From Deinococcus sp. (lineage in GTDB: Bacteria; Deinococcota; Deinococci; Deinococcales; Deinococcaceae): a stretch of DNA of 30,645 nucleotides. Below, piece after piece: positions 16,551 through 25,273 of the stretch. How positions within the stretch are numbered: the stretch's first letter is position 1; every line of letters starts with the position of its first letter. The stretch lies in contig JAUNHF010000002.1 in NCBI GenBank assembly GCA_030524065.1, forward strand, positions 1 to 30,645, given 5' to 3'. The position numbers and the translations under genes are program-made. Below the pieces are notes generated by a model. The model searched no databases. It had not been told where the DNA came from and saw only the letters and a program-made list of their open reading frames with translations.

Positions 16551-18851
16551 ATGCCCGTGCCCGCCTCCCCCTGGCTCGTCGCCGTGCCGCGCCCCATTCC
16601 TGCCTACGACTTTGCCCCGCCCCACGGCTTTGCGGGACCGCTGCCGCTGGGCTGCCGGGTGCTGGTGCCGTGGCGCGGCGAGCCGCTGGTGGGCGTGGTG
16701 GTAGGAGCCGGCAGTGAGCGCGGGGGCCACCGCCTGCGCGAAGCGTTGCAGCTGCTGGATGACCCAGGCACGCCCTGGGTCCCGCCCGCCACCGTGCAGG
16801 CGCTGGGCGAGTGGGCGGCCTCGGCGGGGCTGCCACTGGGCCTGGTCTGGGACGACCTGCTGGGCGTGGGCTGGACGCCAGCGATTGCGCACCGGGTACG
16901 GGCCGTGAGCGGCGCGGACCTGAGCGCCTTTGCGGCCAATGCCGCCCCCGCCGCCGTGCCGGGGCCGCAGTGGTCGGACGGAGCGGGCTACCTGCCTGCA
17001 CTGCTAGACGCCGTGCGTGAACAGGGCCTGCTGGACGAAGAATTCTCGCCGGTGCAGCCCACCGTGTCGCGGGTCTTTGCTTCAGAACTGGGCCACGGCC
17101 AGCTCACACCCAAGCAGCGTGAAGCCGCCGAGTGGCTGGCCGAGTATCCGGGGCAGGCGTCGCTCAGCAGCTGGGCACGCGGCGCTGGGGTCAGCGGCAG
17201 CGTGGTGGCGGCGGTCCTTGCCAAGGGGCACGCCGAACTCCGCGCAGAAGCGGCCCCACCGCCCCCTGTGCCGCGCAGTGCCGACCCCTGGACCCCCGAT
17301 TCCACTGACCCTTTGCCGGGTGCCGAACGCTGGCGGCTCAGCGGCGGCAAGTTCGCAGCGCGGGCACAGGCTCTGGCCCCCCGGATTCAGGCGCACCTGC
17401 GTGCCGGGCGCAGCGTGCTGGTGCTGGCGCCCGAGCACGCCACCCTGGACCGGGCCTGGGCCGTGCTCAGCGGGCTGGCTGGGCCGTGCGGCACAGGGGC
17501 CGTGCTGTTCAGCGGCCTGCTGTCGCCCGAGCAGCGTGAGCACAGCTGGGAGCAAGTCCGCAGCGGCGCGGCGCGGCTGGTGATCGGGTCATATCTGGCC
17601 CTCACCGCGCCGCTGCATCCCCTGGGCCTGCTGCTGGTGCTGGACGAAGGCAGTGACGCTTACAAGCTACCCAGCGGCTCGCGGGCCTGGGTGCCGGACG
17701 CAGCGCAGGCCGTGGCCCGGGCGCACGGCGCCGAATTGGGCACCGCCGGCGTGGCGCCCGCCGTAGAAACGGTGCAGTGGCCCGCGCTGGAGCTGCCGGT
17801 CCCCCGTGTGCGGCTGCATACGGTGGATTACAGCGCCGCTCCGTTGCAGCCGGAACTGGGGCCGCTCTCCATGCCGGGGCAGGCCCAGAGCAGCCTGGGC
17901 TACCCGCTCAGCCACGACCTGCGGGCGGTGCTGCGGCAAGTGCAGGAGCGCGGGCGCCAAGCAGCGCTGCTGGCTCCCCGGCGCGGGTACTCGGCACTGC
18001 TGCGCTGCCCACAGTGCGATTACGCCCCGCAGTGTCCCAACTGCGACGTGGCGCTGCGCTTTCATCAAAGCACCCACCAGCTGACCTGTCACCAGTGCGG
18101 CCACCACCAGCCCGTGCCGCGCTCGTGCGACAACTGCGGCGAGGCCATGTGGCAGACCAAGGGCCCCGGCACCGAGTGGCTGGCGCAGGAGGTCTCGCAG
18201 CTGCTGCCCGGCACGCCCGTGTACCGCGTGGACAAGGACCATCAGGACGACCTTTCGGCCCTGCACGCCGGCGCAAGTGGCGTGGTGGTGGGCACCCAGC
18301 TGCTGCTCTCGCAGCCGGCCCCGCCCGAGCTGGCGCTGGTCGCCGTCACCCTGGCCGATACCTGGCTGAACGTGCCCGATTTCCGCGCTTCGGAGCGTTA
18401 TCACGCGCTGCTGTGGGAGCTGGCCGAGTGGCATCCCTCCCGCGCCCCCCTGCTGCTGGTGCAGACATTTCAGGGGACCCACCCGGCACTAGAAGCCCTG
18501 CGGCGCGGGGTAAGCGCCAGCAGCTATCCACACCAGGAATGGGAATGGCGCCAGGAATTGGGGTATCCGCCGCACGCCTGCTTGGCGCAGGTAGAGGTCG
18601 CCGCCCGCGACCGGGAACGCGCCCACCACGCCGCCGAAGCGGTGGCGGCCGCCCTGTACGGAGCCGGGGCCACCGCACAGGAGGTGCTGGGACCGGCGCC
18701 CGCGCCCATCGCCCGCGTGCGGGGGGTGTATCCCTTTCGCCTGTTGCTGCGGGCCCGCTCCCCGGAGCGGCTGCGCGAATTGCTGGACACCGTGGGCAGC
18801 GTGCGGGCCGGGGGCCGGGTGCGGGTAGATGTCAGCCCGCGCCATGTGTAG
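16551..18851 (+). CDS. priA: Primosomal protein N' (PriA) lacking ATPase motifs
   Basis: The 766-residue protein matches PriA in layout: 3' DNA-end binding domain, winged helix, a broken helicase core, and two zinc sites made of CPQC (486-489), CPNC (495-498), CHQC (513-516) and CDNC (526-529). PriA reloads the replicative helicase at stalled forks. Walker A is degenerate (LSGGKF near 263-268 for GSGKT), DEEH is replaced by DEGS (365-368), and the QVAGRAGR arginine-finger motif is missing. So it should not hydrolyse ATP or unwind DNA; the same loss is known for D. radiodurans PriA. It remains a fork-binding loader. It starts 80 bp after the DUF808 gene, with TACCCT 6 nt before the ATG. Confidence 0.95.
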   Translation: MPVPASPWLVAVPRPIPAYDFAPPHGFAGPLPLGCRVLVPWRGEPLVGVVVGAGSERGGHRLREALQLLDDPGTPWVPPATVQALGEWAASAGLPLGLVWDDLLGVGWTPAIAHRVRAVSGADLSAFAANAAPAAVPGPQWSDGAGYLPALLDAVREQGLLDEEFSPVQPTVSRVFASELGHGQLTPKQREAAEWLAEYPGQASLSSWARGAGVSGSVVAAVLAKGHAELRAEAAPPPPVPRSADPWTPDSTDPLPGAERWRLSGGKFAARAQALAPRIQAHLRAGRSVLVLAPEHATLDRAWAVLSGLAGPCGTGAVLFSGLLSPEQREHSWEQVRSGAARLVIGSYLALTAPLHPLGLLLVLDEGSDAYKLPSGSRAWVPDAAQAVARAHGAELGTAGVAPAVETVQWPALELPVPRVRLHTVDYSAAPLQPELGPLSMPGQAQSSLGYPLSHDLRAVLRQVQERGRQAALLAPRRGYSALLRCPQCDYAPQCPNCDVALRFHQSTHQLTCHQCGHHQPVPRSCDNCGEAMWQTKGPGTEWLAQEVSQLLPGTPVYRVDKDHQDDLSALHAGASGVVVGTQLLLSQPAPPELALVAVTLADTWLNVPDFRASERYHALLWELAEWHPSRAPLLLVQTFQGTHPALEALRRGVSASSYPHQEWEWRQELGYPPHACLAQVEVAARDRERAHHAAEAVAAALYGAGATAQEVLGPAPAPIARVRGVYPFRLLLRARSPERLRELLDTVGSVRAGGRVRVDVSPRHV

Positions 18852-18935
18852 GCCCGCTGCCTTGTTGTCTACCATCCTGCGCCTCGCTCGCTGCTCCCCG
18901 CATAGGAACAGCCGCTGGGCACAGCCGGGCGTTAA

Positions 18936-19964
<1,029 letters not shown>

Positions 19965-19993
19965 CAGCCCAGTCACCAGGGCTTATGCTCCCC

Positions 19994-20032
19994 AGCCCCG
20001 CCCATGAAGGAAGCTTCTGGGCGGGCTTTTTT
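19994..20032 (+). terminator. Intrinsic terminator after mdh
   Basis: A GC-rich stem (AGCCCCGCCCA with TGGGCGGGCT, one bulged C), a 13-nt loop and six T residues lie 30 bp after the stop. Confidence 0.9.
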
Positions 20033-20051
20033 GGGTACTTCCGGCCTGTCT

Positions 20052-20057
20052 TATGCT
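20052..20057 (+). promoter_or_regulatory. -10 box TATGCT for a leaderless transcript
   Basis: TATGCT ends 6 nt before the ATG at 20064. The possible -35 (TTTGGG) overlaps the end of the mdh terminator T tract. Confidence 0.5.
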
Positions 20058-20063
20058 GCCGGC

Positions 20064-20711
20064 ATGAGCGCCGATCCCAACACCCCCCAGCCTGACACTG
20101 CCCCCAAAGCCACACCCAGCCTCTGGACCCACAGCATGCAGGAGGTGCTGGACGCCGCTGGCGCCCGCCGCAGCGTGCCGACGGGTGGCTCGGTCATCGC
20201 AGTGAGCGGGGCGTTCGGCGTTTCGCTGCTGGTCCTCGCGGTCAATCTCACCCTGACCAAAAAGGACCCACCCGCCGAGCTGACCGCCCTGAACGACGCC
20301 CTGCGGACTTTGCAGCGCCGCATTCAGGCCCTGGGCGACGCCGACGCCGAGCTGTTTGCCGCTTTTATGAAACAGGTCCGCTCAGAGGACACCCCCAAGC
20401 AGGACGAGGAAGCCCTGCGCCAGCAAACCCGCGAGGTGCCGCTGCAACTGGCCCGCGAATTGCAAGAAGGGCTGACCCTGGCCGGGCAGCTGCGCCCACT
20501 GGTACACGCGTCGGTGGTCAGCGATGTGCAGGCGGGGGCGGCCATCTTACAAGGGGCGTTGCAAGCAGGCCTGTTCACTCTGGCCCACAACCTCGCCGGC
20601 CTGGAACCGGAGGAAAGCGGAGAGTTTCGCCGGCAGTGGCAACAGTTGTGGGGCGAGCAACAGGCCACGCAGCAATGGCTGAACGCCGAGGCAACCCTGG
20701 CAGACGCCTGA
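20064..20711 (+). CDS. Cyclodeaminase/cyclohydrolase-family protein (FTCD C-terminal-like)
   Basis: The 215-residue helical protein has LWTHSMQEVLDAAGARRSVPTGGSVIAVSGAFGVSLLVLAVNLT at about residues 20-63, the form seen in formiminotetrahydrofolate cyclodeaminase and methenyl-THF cyclohydrolase (FchA). The usual PGGGS appears as PTGGS. The family works in one-carbon folate chemistry in the cytoplasm, so it may help interconvert 5,10-methenyl-THF and 10-formyl-THF. No other folate gene is adjacent, although folC lies 3 kb away. The start is set at 20064 by the TATGCT -10 box 6 nt upstream, in place of an earlier in-frame ATG inside the terminator. Confidence 0.82.
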   Translation: MSADPNTPQPDTAPKATPSLWTHSMQEVLDAAGARRSVPTGGSVIAVSGAFGVSLLVLAVNLTLTKKDPPAELTALNDALRTLQRRIQALGDADAELFAAFMKQVRSEDTPKQDEEALRQQTREVPLQLARELQEGLTLAGQLRPLVHASVVSDVQAGAAILQGALQAGLFTLAHNLAGLEPEESGEFRRQWQQLWGEQQATQQWLNAEATLADA

Positions 20712-20845
20712 AGGCCACAGGGGCGGCCCTCAACCTTATGCAAGTGGGCGGCCCAGCGAACAAAGGCCCACGCCACAAAGCCGACAGCAAAAATCGGGTG
20801 CAGCGCTCAATTAAAAAAGCAAACAGCGTCGCCAAAGAAACGAAG

Positions 20846-21082
20846 ATGGATGTATATTTAAAGCTTAAGCTTAATTTAAATGATTTTCCTGCGTGGCTTA
20901 GGAGGTTTGGTGAAGATTATATGACATTGCGGGGACGTTTGGCTGAACTTTGTACGTCACACTTAAACCATGAAAGCGTTCAGACTCCCCATGATCCGTA
21001 CCGTGGCTGGCGCCTGGCGCCGGCTGGCCACTTCGCGCCGCGTCCAGGGCTACGGCTCCTACAACGACCGGCTCTCCCCTGA
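20846..21082 (+). other. AT-rich island with a 78-codon frame of foreign codon use
   Basis: From 20805 to 20970 the DNA is much richer in A+T than its surroundings (about 39% G+C over 20841-20960 by hand count). It contains a 12-bp palindrome made of two AAGCTT units. A frame from 20846 encodes MDVYLKLKLNLNDFPAWLRRF and continues with AT-rich codons (TTA, CTT, AAT, GAT) for about 45 codons before running into GC-rich DNA shared with the next gene. AGGAGG at 20900-20905 is in the middle of it. It may be a gene remnant, a strong upstream promoter region, or a small gene. I see no terminator or IS end. Confidence 0.35.
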
Positions 21083-21164
21083 AGCCCACTTGGTGACCGA
21101 GCGCGAATTGCGTCTGCACCGCCTGCGGACCGAGCAGCCGTCTTATCAGCGCTACGCTGACTGA
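20970..21164 (+). CDS. Small basic protein of unknown function
   Basis: The 64-residue product (57 if the second ATG at 20991 is used) is rich in Arg and Tyr: VAGAWRRLATSRRVQGYGSYNDRLSPE, then HLVTERELRLHRLRTEQPSYQRYAD. The Gly-Tyr-Gly-Ser-Tyr-Asn-Asp run looks like a genuine conserved core, but I cannot name a family. Neither start has an SD or a clean -10 at 6-8 nt. It lies directly after the AT-rich island, which could carry its promoter. It is followed by a small CCCGC-TTCT-GCGGG hairpin (21172-21185). Confidence 0.55.
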   Translation: MKAFRLPMIRTVAGAWRRLATSRRVQGYGSYNDRLSPEAHLVTERELRLHRLRTEQPSYQRYAD

Positions 21165-21194
21165 CCGCCAGCCCGCTTCTGCGGGAACTTCCGA

Positions 21195-21233
21195 GTGGCT
21201 CACCCCGTAACCGCTGTGTTATGGGTGAGCCAC
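21195..21233 (+). other. 11-bp hairpin straddling the next start codon
   Basis: GTGGCTCACCC (21195-21205) and GGGTGAGCCAC (21223-21233) are perfectly complementary with a 17-nt loop. The ATG at 21221 sits at the loop-stem junction. It could hold the start closed in a long mRNA, or end upstream transcription; only TTT follows. Confidence 0.65.
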
Positions 21234-22849
21234 TTTCGCTAAGCCGGGAATTGCTGGATCTGCTGCACCGCGCAGCCGATCTGGACGCCGGCCTGGACAG
21301 CGAACCGCTCAGTTCCGCCGAGCAAGGCCAGCTGGCGCAGCTTCCGGCCGAGCTGCGCCAGGCTCAGCTGACGGCCTGGGGTCAGTTGGCCGAGCTGCGT
21401 CATCGTCCACCCGCGCCCCGCTCGCTGGCCGCCTCCGTGGCCGCCGAAGTGGCCCTGTCGGCGCAGTCGGGGCAGGCCAGCGAGCGCATGCCGGTGCCCT
21501 CAGTGGCCGGGAGCGTAGCCGCCGAAATCGCGCTGGGTGCTCAGTTGCAGCGGGGCCGTCCACCACTGCCTTTCTCCCAGGCTGCGGCCATCATGGACGA
21601 CATCGCACTGGCAACCGAGCTGCAAGGAGCCGCTCCGCCCCGGCTGCCCAGTTCCAGCGCCGCTTTTCTGGCTGCGCGCATTGCCCACAGTGCCGGGCAG
21701 GTATCAGGCACCGTGGCACCGGGCATGGGGGCCGTGCCGGCAGCCGGGCGGTATACCCCTCACCCGGACGCACGCCGCGATAGCCGCCTTGCCCCCCTGG
21801 CCCTGGTCGGCAGCCTGATCACTGGCCTGCTCCTGCTGACCATCAGCTTCAGCTGGCCGGGGCTGAGTGCTGGGGCCGGCGTGCTGCGTGGCCTGCTGAG
21901 CAGCTTGCCGCCCACCTTCGGGGCAGGACTGGCCCTGCTGCTGGGCACCAGCCTGCTGCTCGCCCGCGCACACAGCGGACCACCCGCCGGCAAGCGGGCG
22001 CGGGCACCCAGGCTGGGCAGTCCCACCACTCCTGGCCGGCATGTGTGGGGAGGTGCAGCGTTCGCTGCCGCAGCGCTGCTCACCCTGCCCACGCTTTACG
22101 GCGCCCTGGACAGCCAGGGCATCAGCGTCGGGCAGGATCTGGTCATTCACGGCCAGCACAGTGGGCCGGTCATCGCGCTGGGCGGCGATATCCACCTGAG
22201 TGCGGGCAGCGCCGTGAGCGGAGAAGTGTTCACGCTGCTGGGTGATATCCAGCAGGACCCCAGTGCGCGGGTAGAGGGCCAGGTCACCGCCCTGCTGGGC
22301 CAGGGACCGGGCAGCGTGACGCCGGCCACTGCTGGCGGCTCGCTCAGTGACCTGCAACTGGCCAGCGCCACTGCCATTCGGCCGCTGCTGGGCTGGCTGG
22401 GCGGCGCCGCGTGGGGTGCCCTGTTCTGGGTGCTGACCAGTGCGCTGACCCTGGCGCTGTTCGTCAGTGGGGCGGCTGGGCGGCTGGCCCGCCGCCAGCG
22501 TCAGGCACCGCTGCGGACCCTGGCGCTGGGCGTACTGACCCTGGCGGCCCTGCTGGTCCCCGCCTCCCTGCTCACCTTCGCCGGCTGGCTGGTTCCAGCG
22601 CTGGGCCTGTGCCTGCTGCTGGCGCTGCTGCTGGCGCTGGGACTGGGTGTCAGCGCTTTTGACGTAGGCCGGCAGCTGGCCTGCCGCCTGCACGCCCGCA
22701 TGCCCGATACCGTAGGCGTCCTGATCGCGCTGGGCCTGCTGAGCGCCACGGTGGTCTGGCCCCCAGTCGCCCTGGCCGTGATACTGATCGGCGGAGCCTG
22801 GGGCTGCGGCAGTTTGCTGCTGATCCGCCGGGGTCACCGCGCCCAGTAG
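21221..22849 (+). CDS. Multi-pass membrane protein with N-terminal repeats and a polymer-forming-like segment
   Basis: The 542-residue protein has a soluble N-terminal part (1-185) that starts like an anti-sigma factor (LSSAEQGQLAQLPAELRQAQL) but has no zinc site. Four degenerate repeats about 26 residues apart follow: SLAASVAAEVALSAQ (68), SVAGSVAAEIALGAQ (94), SQAAAIMDDIALATE (119), SSAAFLAARIAHSAG (145). Membrane helices occur at about 190-211, 225-248 and 276-296. A turn-rich stretch (300-360; IALGGDIHLSAGSAVSGE) recalls bactofilin or polymer-forming repeats, and four more helices lie between 391 and 534. The role is unknown; envelope sensing is one guess. The start lies inside a hairpin and has no SD, so it is uncertain. 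Confidence 0.75.
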   Translation: MGEPLSLSRELLDLLHRAADLDAGLDSEPLSSAEQGQLAQLPAELRQAQLTAWGQLAELRHRPPAPRSLAASVAAEVALSAQSGQASERMPVPSVAGSVAAEIALGAQLQRGRPPLPFSQAAAIMDDIALATELQGAAPPRLPSSSAAFLAARIAHSAGQVSGTVAPGMGAVPAAGRYTPHPDARRDSRLAPLALVGSLITGLLLLTISFSWPGLSAGAGVLRGLLSSLPPTFGAGLALLLGTSLLLARAHSGPPAGKRARAPRLGSPTTPGRHVWGGAAFAAAALLTLPTLYGALDSQGISVGQDLVIHGQHSGPVIALGGDIHLSAGSAVSGEVFTLLGDIQQDPSARVEGQVTALLGQGPGSVTPATAGGSLSDLQLASATAIRPLLGWLGGAAWGALFWVLTSALTLALFVSGAAGRLARRQRQAPLRTLALGVLTLAALLVPASLLTFAGWLVPALGLCLLLALLLALGLGVSAFDVGRQLACRLHARMPDTVGVLIALGLLSATVVWPPVALAVILIGGAWGCGSLLLIRRGHRAQ

Positions 22850-22876
22850 CTGCCGGCCACCCTCTGCGTACACAGT

Positions 22877-22909
22877 CAGAGCCCACCAGAAGACATCCAG
22901 TGGGCTCTG
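22877..22909. terminator. Hairpin between convergent genes
   Basis: CAGAGCCCAC and GTGGGCTCTG form a perfect 10-bp stem with a 13-nt loop, between the membrane protein gene and ddrO, which converge here. Neither side has a T tract, so it is a weak or factor-assisted bidirectional terminator. Confidence 0.65.
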
Positions 22910-22935
22910 CAATAAAAGAGGCGCTCCGTGGGCAC

Positions 22936-23325
22936 TCAGTCCAGAATGCGTTTAAGGTGCAGGTAGATTTCGTACCAGTCCTGCTTGCCTTCGGGACGCT
23001 TGCCGCGCAGTTCAATGCGCGACAGGGTCCGCACCCAGTCGGGCGTCAGCTGGGCGCCGAGCACAGGGTCGGCAATCAGGTCGGCCAGGCCTCTGGGCAG
23101 GGCACCTGCGCCCGACTCCCCGTAGAACTCGACCCCTTCCAGCAGATCGTGGACCGAAATGCTGTAGGCAGCGGCCAGGGTCTGTAGGGTATCCAGGCTG
23201 GGGTTGGTGCGGCCGCGTTCCAGATCGCTCAGGTAGGGCACGCTGATTTCAGCGACCTCCGAGACATCCTTCAAACGGAGTTTGCGTTCGCTGCGCAGTT
23301 CGCGCAGACGTTCGTGCAGTTTCAT
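22936..23325 (-). CDS. ddrO: DdrO, XRE-family repressor of the radiation/desiccation response
   Basis: The 129-residue protein begins [20 protein letters not shown] with an HTH_3 domain (residues 5-60; recognition helix in [17 protein letters not shown]). The C-terminal dimerisation part ends [13 protein letters not shown]. It is near-identical in form to Deinococcus DdrO. DdrO represses DNA-repair genes through the RDRM palindrome and is cut by the IrrE/PprI protease after DNA damage. The known cut site corresponds to Leu106-Arg107 in [10 protein letters not shown], which is intact here. An ideal SD (AAGGAGGTGA) precedes the ATG. A promoter (TTGACC, 17 bp, TACAAT) lies about 110 nt upstream with a palindrome over its -35, consistent with autoregulation. 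Confidence 0.97.
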   Translation of the reverse strand: MKLHERLRELRSERKLRLKDVSEVAEISVPYLSDLERGRTNPSLDTLQTLAAAYSISVHDLLEGVEFYGESGAGALPRGLADLIADPVLGAQLTPDWVRTLSRIELRGKRPEGKQDWYEIYLHLKRILD

Positions 23326-23434
23326 CTCTCACCTCCTTCGGGCAAAAAGCGTGCGTGACGTGGGACAGTTGTTCCATCCGGCTGGACCGGCAAAGACCAT
23401 TCGGCTGGGAGCGAAAAAACATTCCCTCAATCGG

Positions 23435-23463
23435 ATTGTAACAGCGCAGTCATGTACGGTCAA
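23435..23463 (-). promoter_or_regulatory. ddrO promoter
   Basis: On the minus strand, TTGACC (23458-23463) and TACAAT (23435-23440) are separated by exactly 17 bp. The transcript would have a leader of about 100 nt. Confidence 0.75.
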
Positions 23464-23467
23464 TACA
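23453..23467. promoter_or_regulatory. Palindrome over the ddrO -35, possible RDRM-like operator
   Basis: TGTA-N7-TACA covers the ddrO -35. DdrO is known to repress its own gene in Deinococcus through a 17-bp RDRM. The match to the RDRM form I remember (TTATGT-N5-ACATAA) is only partial; minus-strand TTCTGT at 23465-23470 agrees on one side. Confidence 0.4.
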
Positions 23468-23486
23468 GAATATACCCTCAGACTTC

Positions 23487-23515
23487 TTGTCAGACCCGAT
23501 GCAATCTGTTAGAAT
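23487..23515 (+). promoter_or_regulatory. Promoter of the 82-aa gene divergent from ddrO
   Basis: TTGTCA (23487-23492), a 17-bp spacer and TAGAAT (23510-23515) give a near-consensus promoter. The leader to the ATG at 23640 would be about 118 nt. Confidence 0.75.
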
Positions 23516-23520
23516 CAGAA
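23504..23520. promoter_or_regulatory. RDRM-like palindrome over the -10 of the divergent gene
   Basis: The 17-mer ATCTGTTAGAATCAGAA has TCTG/CAGA arms and covers the TAGAAT box. On the minus strand it reads TTCTG-N7-CAGAT, similar in length and ends to a DdrO site. If DdrO binds here, the 82-aa gene would join the damage response. Confidence 0.35.
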
Positions 23521-23639
23521 GCAAGAGCACCAGGATTGTTCCTGGCGTATAAATTGGCGTCCATTCGTTCTATCTGCTATGCAGGCCGCCCAGCGGCGGC
23601 TGCCGGGGCTACTGCGGCCCCCTACCAAGGAGACTGCCC

Positions 23640-23888
23640 ATGAAAGCACTCACCGTAATGGCCGACAGCCTGCGCGCTGGCTATATTCATCCCACCCGCG
23701 TCCTGAACACCCTGATTGAACTGGAGAACACCGGCGGAACAGCTGCCCTGCGCGAATTTGAAGGCCAGCTGAGCAGCGCCCAGCAGGCCCTGGCCGAGCG
23801 TGGGCATCCACATGCCCGCCTGGCCGCCGCCTGGCTTCAGGCCACCCGATTTTATTTGCAGGAGTATCCGCAGCAGGGCGCTGCCTGA
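23640..23888 (+). CDS. Small helical protein of unknown function, divergent from ddrO
   Basis: The 82-residue product starts MKALTVMADSLRAGYIHPTR and is almost all helix (VLNTLIELENTGGTAALREFEGQLSSAQQALAERG, then AAAWLQATRFYLQEYPQQ). It has no Cys, signal peptide or membrane segment, and I know no family. A strong SD (AAGGAGA, 23627-23633) is 6 nt from the ATG, and a near-consensus promoter lies about 125 bp upstream. It is convergent with folC with only 23 bp between stops. Its position opposite ddrO and the palindrome over its promoter suggest possible damage-related control, but nothing in the protein itself shows this. Confidence 0.75.
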   Translation: MKALTVMADSLRAGYIHPTRVLNTLIELENTGGTAALREFEGQLSSAQQALAERGHPHARLAAAWLQATRFYLQEYPQQGAA

Positions 23889-23911
23889 GCTGACCTCCTG
23901 CAACCCGGGGC

Positions 23912-25273
23912 TTACTGCCAGCGTTCCCTTTCCTCGGCGCGCTGCTCCAGCAGCAGCCCCCGCACCTCTCCGATCAGATACAGACTGCCGCATACCACCA
24001 CGGGTGCGGCAGTTGCCTTTGCTGCCACGCCCGGAGCCGTGGGGCTCAGGGCCGCTAGTTCCAGCGCCTGCGCAGGCGAGCCCGCTTCCCGCAGCGGAAT
24101 GCCCTGCGCTTCCCACAGGGGCCGCAGTGTCTGTGGTGTGGCCGCACGTGGGCTCCACTGGGCCTGGGCAAGAACCACATCACTCACCAGTGGACTGAGC
24201 ACCTGCACCATCTCCTCCAGCGCCTTATCTGCCGACGCGCCAAAAATAAGCCGCACGGGCCGCAGCCCCAGCACCTCCAACGTGTCGGCCAGCGCCTGAG
24301 CGCCGTCGGGGTTGTGGGCACCGTCCAGCAGCCACCCCTGCCCGCGCACCGTCAGATATTCCAGGCGGCCGGGCCACTGGGTCTGCGCCAGGCCACGTCG
24401 CACCGCCTGCTGATCCACACCCAGTCGCAGCGCTGCCACGGCCGCCAGCGCCGCGTTGGCAGCACCGTGCGCGCCCAGCAGAGGCGTCTGAAGGCTCAGC
24501 GTCTTGACCGCTCCCTCTGCGCTGGCTTCTCCTCCGCCCGGCCACTGCACTTCCAGCGCTGCACCGTTCAGGCTCAGGCCGGTCACCCGGAAAGAGAATT
24601 CACGGCCCAGCGCCCACAGCTCGGCGTCTGCCTGCTGGAGCACCGGCCACAGCGCCGGCGCAGCAGCGGTCACGGCCGGCCGGCCAGCACGCAGAATGCC
24701 AGCTTTCTCCGCAGCGATGGCCTGTAGCGTGTTGCCCAACACCTCAGTATGGTCCAGACCCACATTGGTCACCACGCTCAGCTCGGGGTTCAGGGCATTG
24801 GTGGCGTCCAGGCGGCCGCCCAGCCCCACTTCCATCACTGCCCATTCTGCGCCAGCGCGCGCAAACAGCCAGCAGCCCAGCGCCGTCACGATCTCAAAGA
24901 AGGTTGCTTCCACCGCCTCGGCATGGGGCCGCACCTCCCGCAGCCCCCGCAGCAGTTCCGACTGGGCCACTGGTCTGCCGTTCACACAAAAGCGCTCTGC
25001 AAAATGGGTCAGGTGCGGACTGGTAAAAAGCCCCGTGCGGTGCCCCGCCGCCTGCAACGTGGCCGCCAGCGAGGCCGCCACCGATCCTTTGCCGTTGGTT
25101 CCGCCGACCAGCACGCTGCGGAAGCGGTGATCAGGATGCCCCAAGCGGGCCAGCAGCGCCTCAACACGCTCCAAACCCGGCTGCACCCCGAAGCGCTGCG
25201 TCCCATACACCCAGTCAAGCTGCCGCGTGAGCTCCGCATCCACCTCAGTCCGTGGGTCAGAGTTGGCTGGCAA
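23912..25273 (-). CDS. folC: Bifunctional folylpolyglutamate/dihydrofolate synthase
   Basis: The 453-residue Mur-ligase-family enzyme adds glutamate to folates. It has the P-loop VGGTNGKGSVAASLA (58-64 core), TSPHLTHFAERFCVNG, EVGLGGRLDATN, VTNVGLDHTEVLG, AEKAGILR and DGAHNPDGAQALAD. Length is normal. The chosen start is TTG at 25273, overlapping the pyrophosphatase gene by 17 bp with a GGAAGAG site before it, implying translational coupling. A GTG at 25243 is an alternative that would lose ten residues. It follows the Mn-pyrophosphatase gene in one transcript. Confidence 0.95.
   Translation of the reverse strand: MPANSDPRTEVDAELTRQLDWVYGTQRFGVQPGLERVEALLARLGHPDHRFRSVLVGGTNGKGSVAASLAATLQAAGHRTGLFTSPHLTHFAERFCVNGRPVAQSELLRGLREVRPHAEAVEATFFEIVTALGCWLFARAGAEWAVMEVGLGGRLDATNALNPELSVVTNVGLDHTEVLGNTLQAIAAEKAGILRAGRPAVTAAAPALWPVLQQADAELWALGREFSFRVTGLSLNGAALEVQWPGGGEASAEGAVKTLSLQTPLLGAHGAANAALAAVAALRLGVDQQAVRRGLAQTQWPGRLEYLTVRGQGWLLDGAHNPDGAQALADTLEVLGLRPVRLIFGASADKALEEMVQVLSPLVSDVVLAQAQWSPRAATPQTLRPLWEAQGIPLREAGSPAQALELAALSPTAPGVAAKATAAPVVVCGSLYLIGEVRGLLLEQRAEERERWQ

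Noticed and set aside
21704..22912. 402-codon minus-strand frame opposite the membrane protein
   Set aside because: Gln/Arg-rich antisense of membrane helices; the plus frame has clear hydrophobic periodicity.
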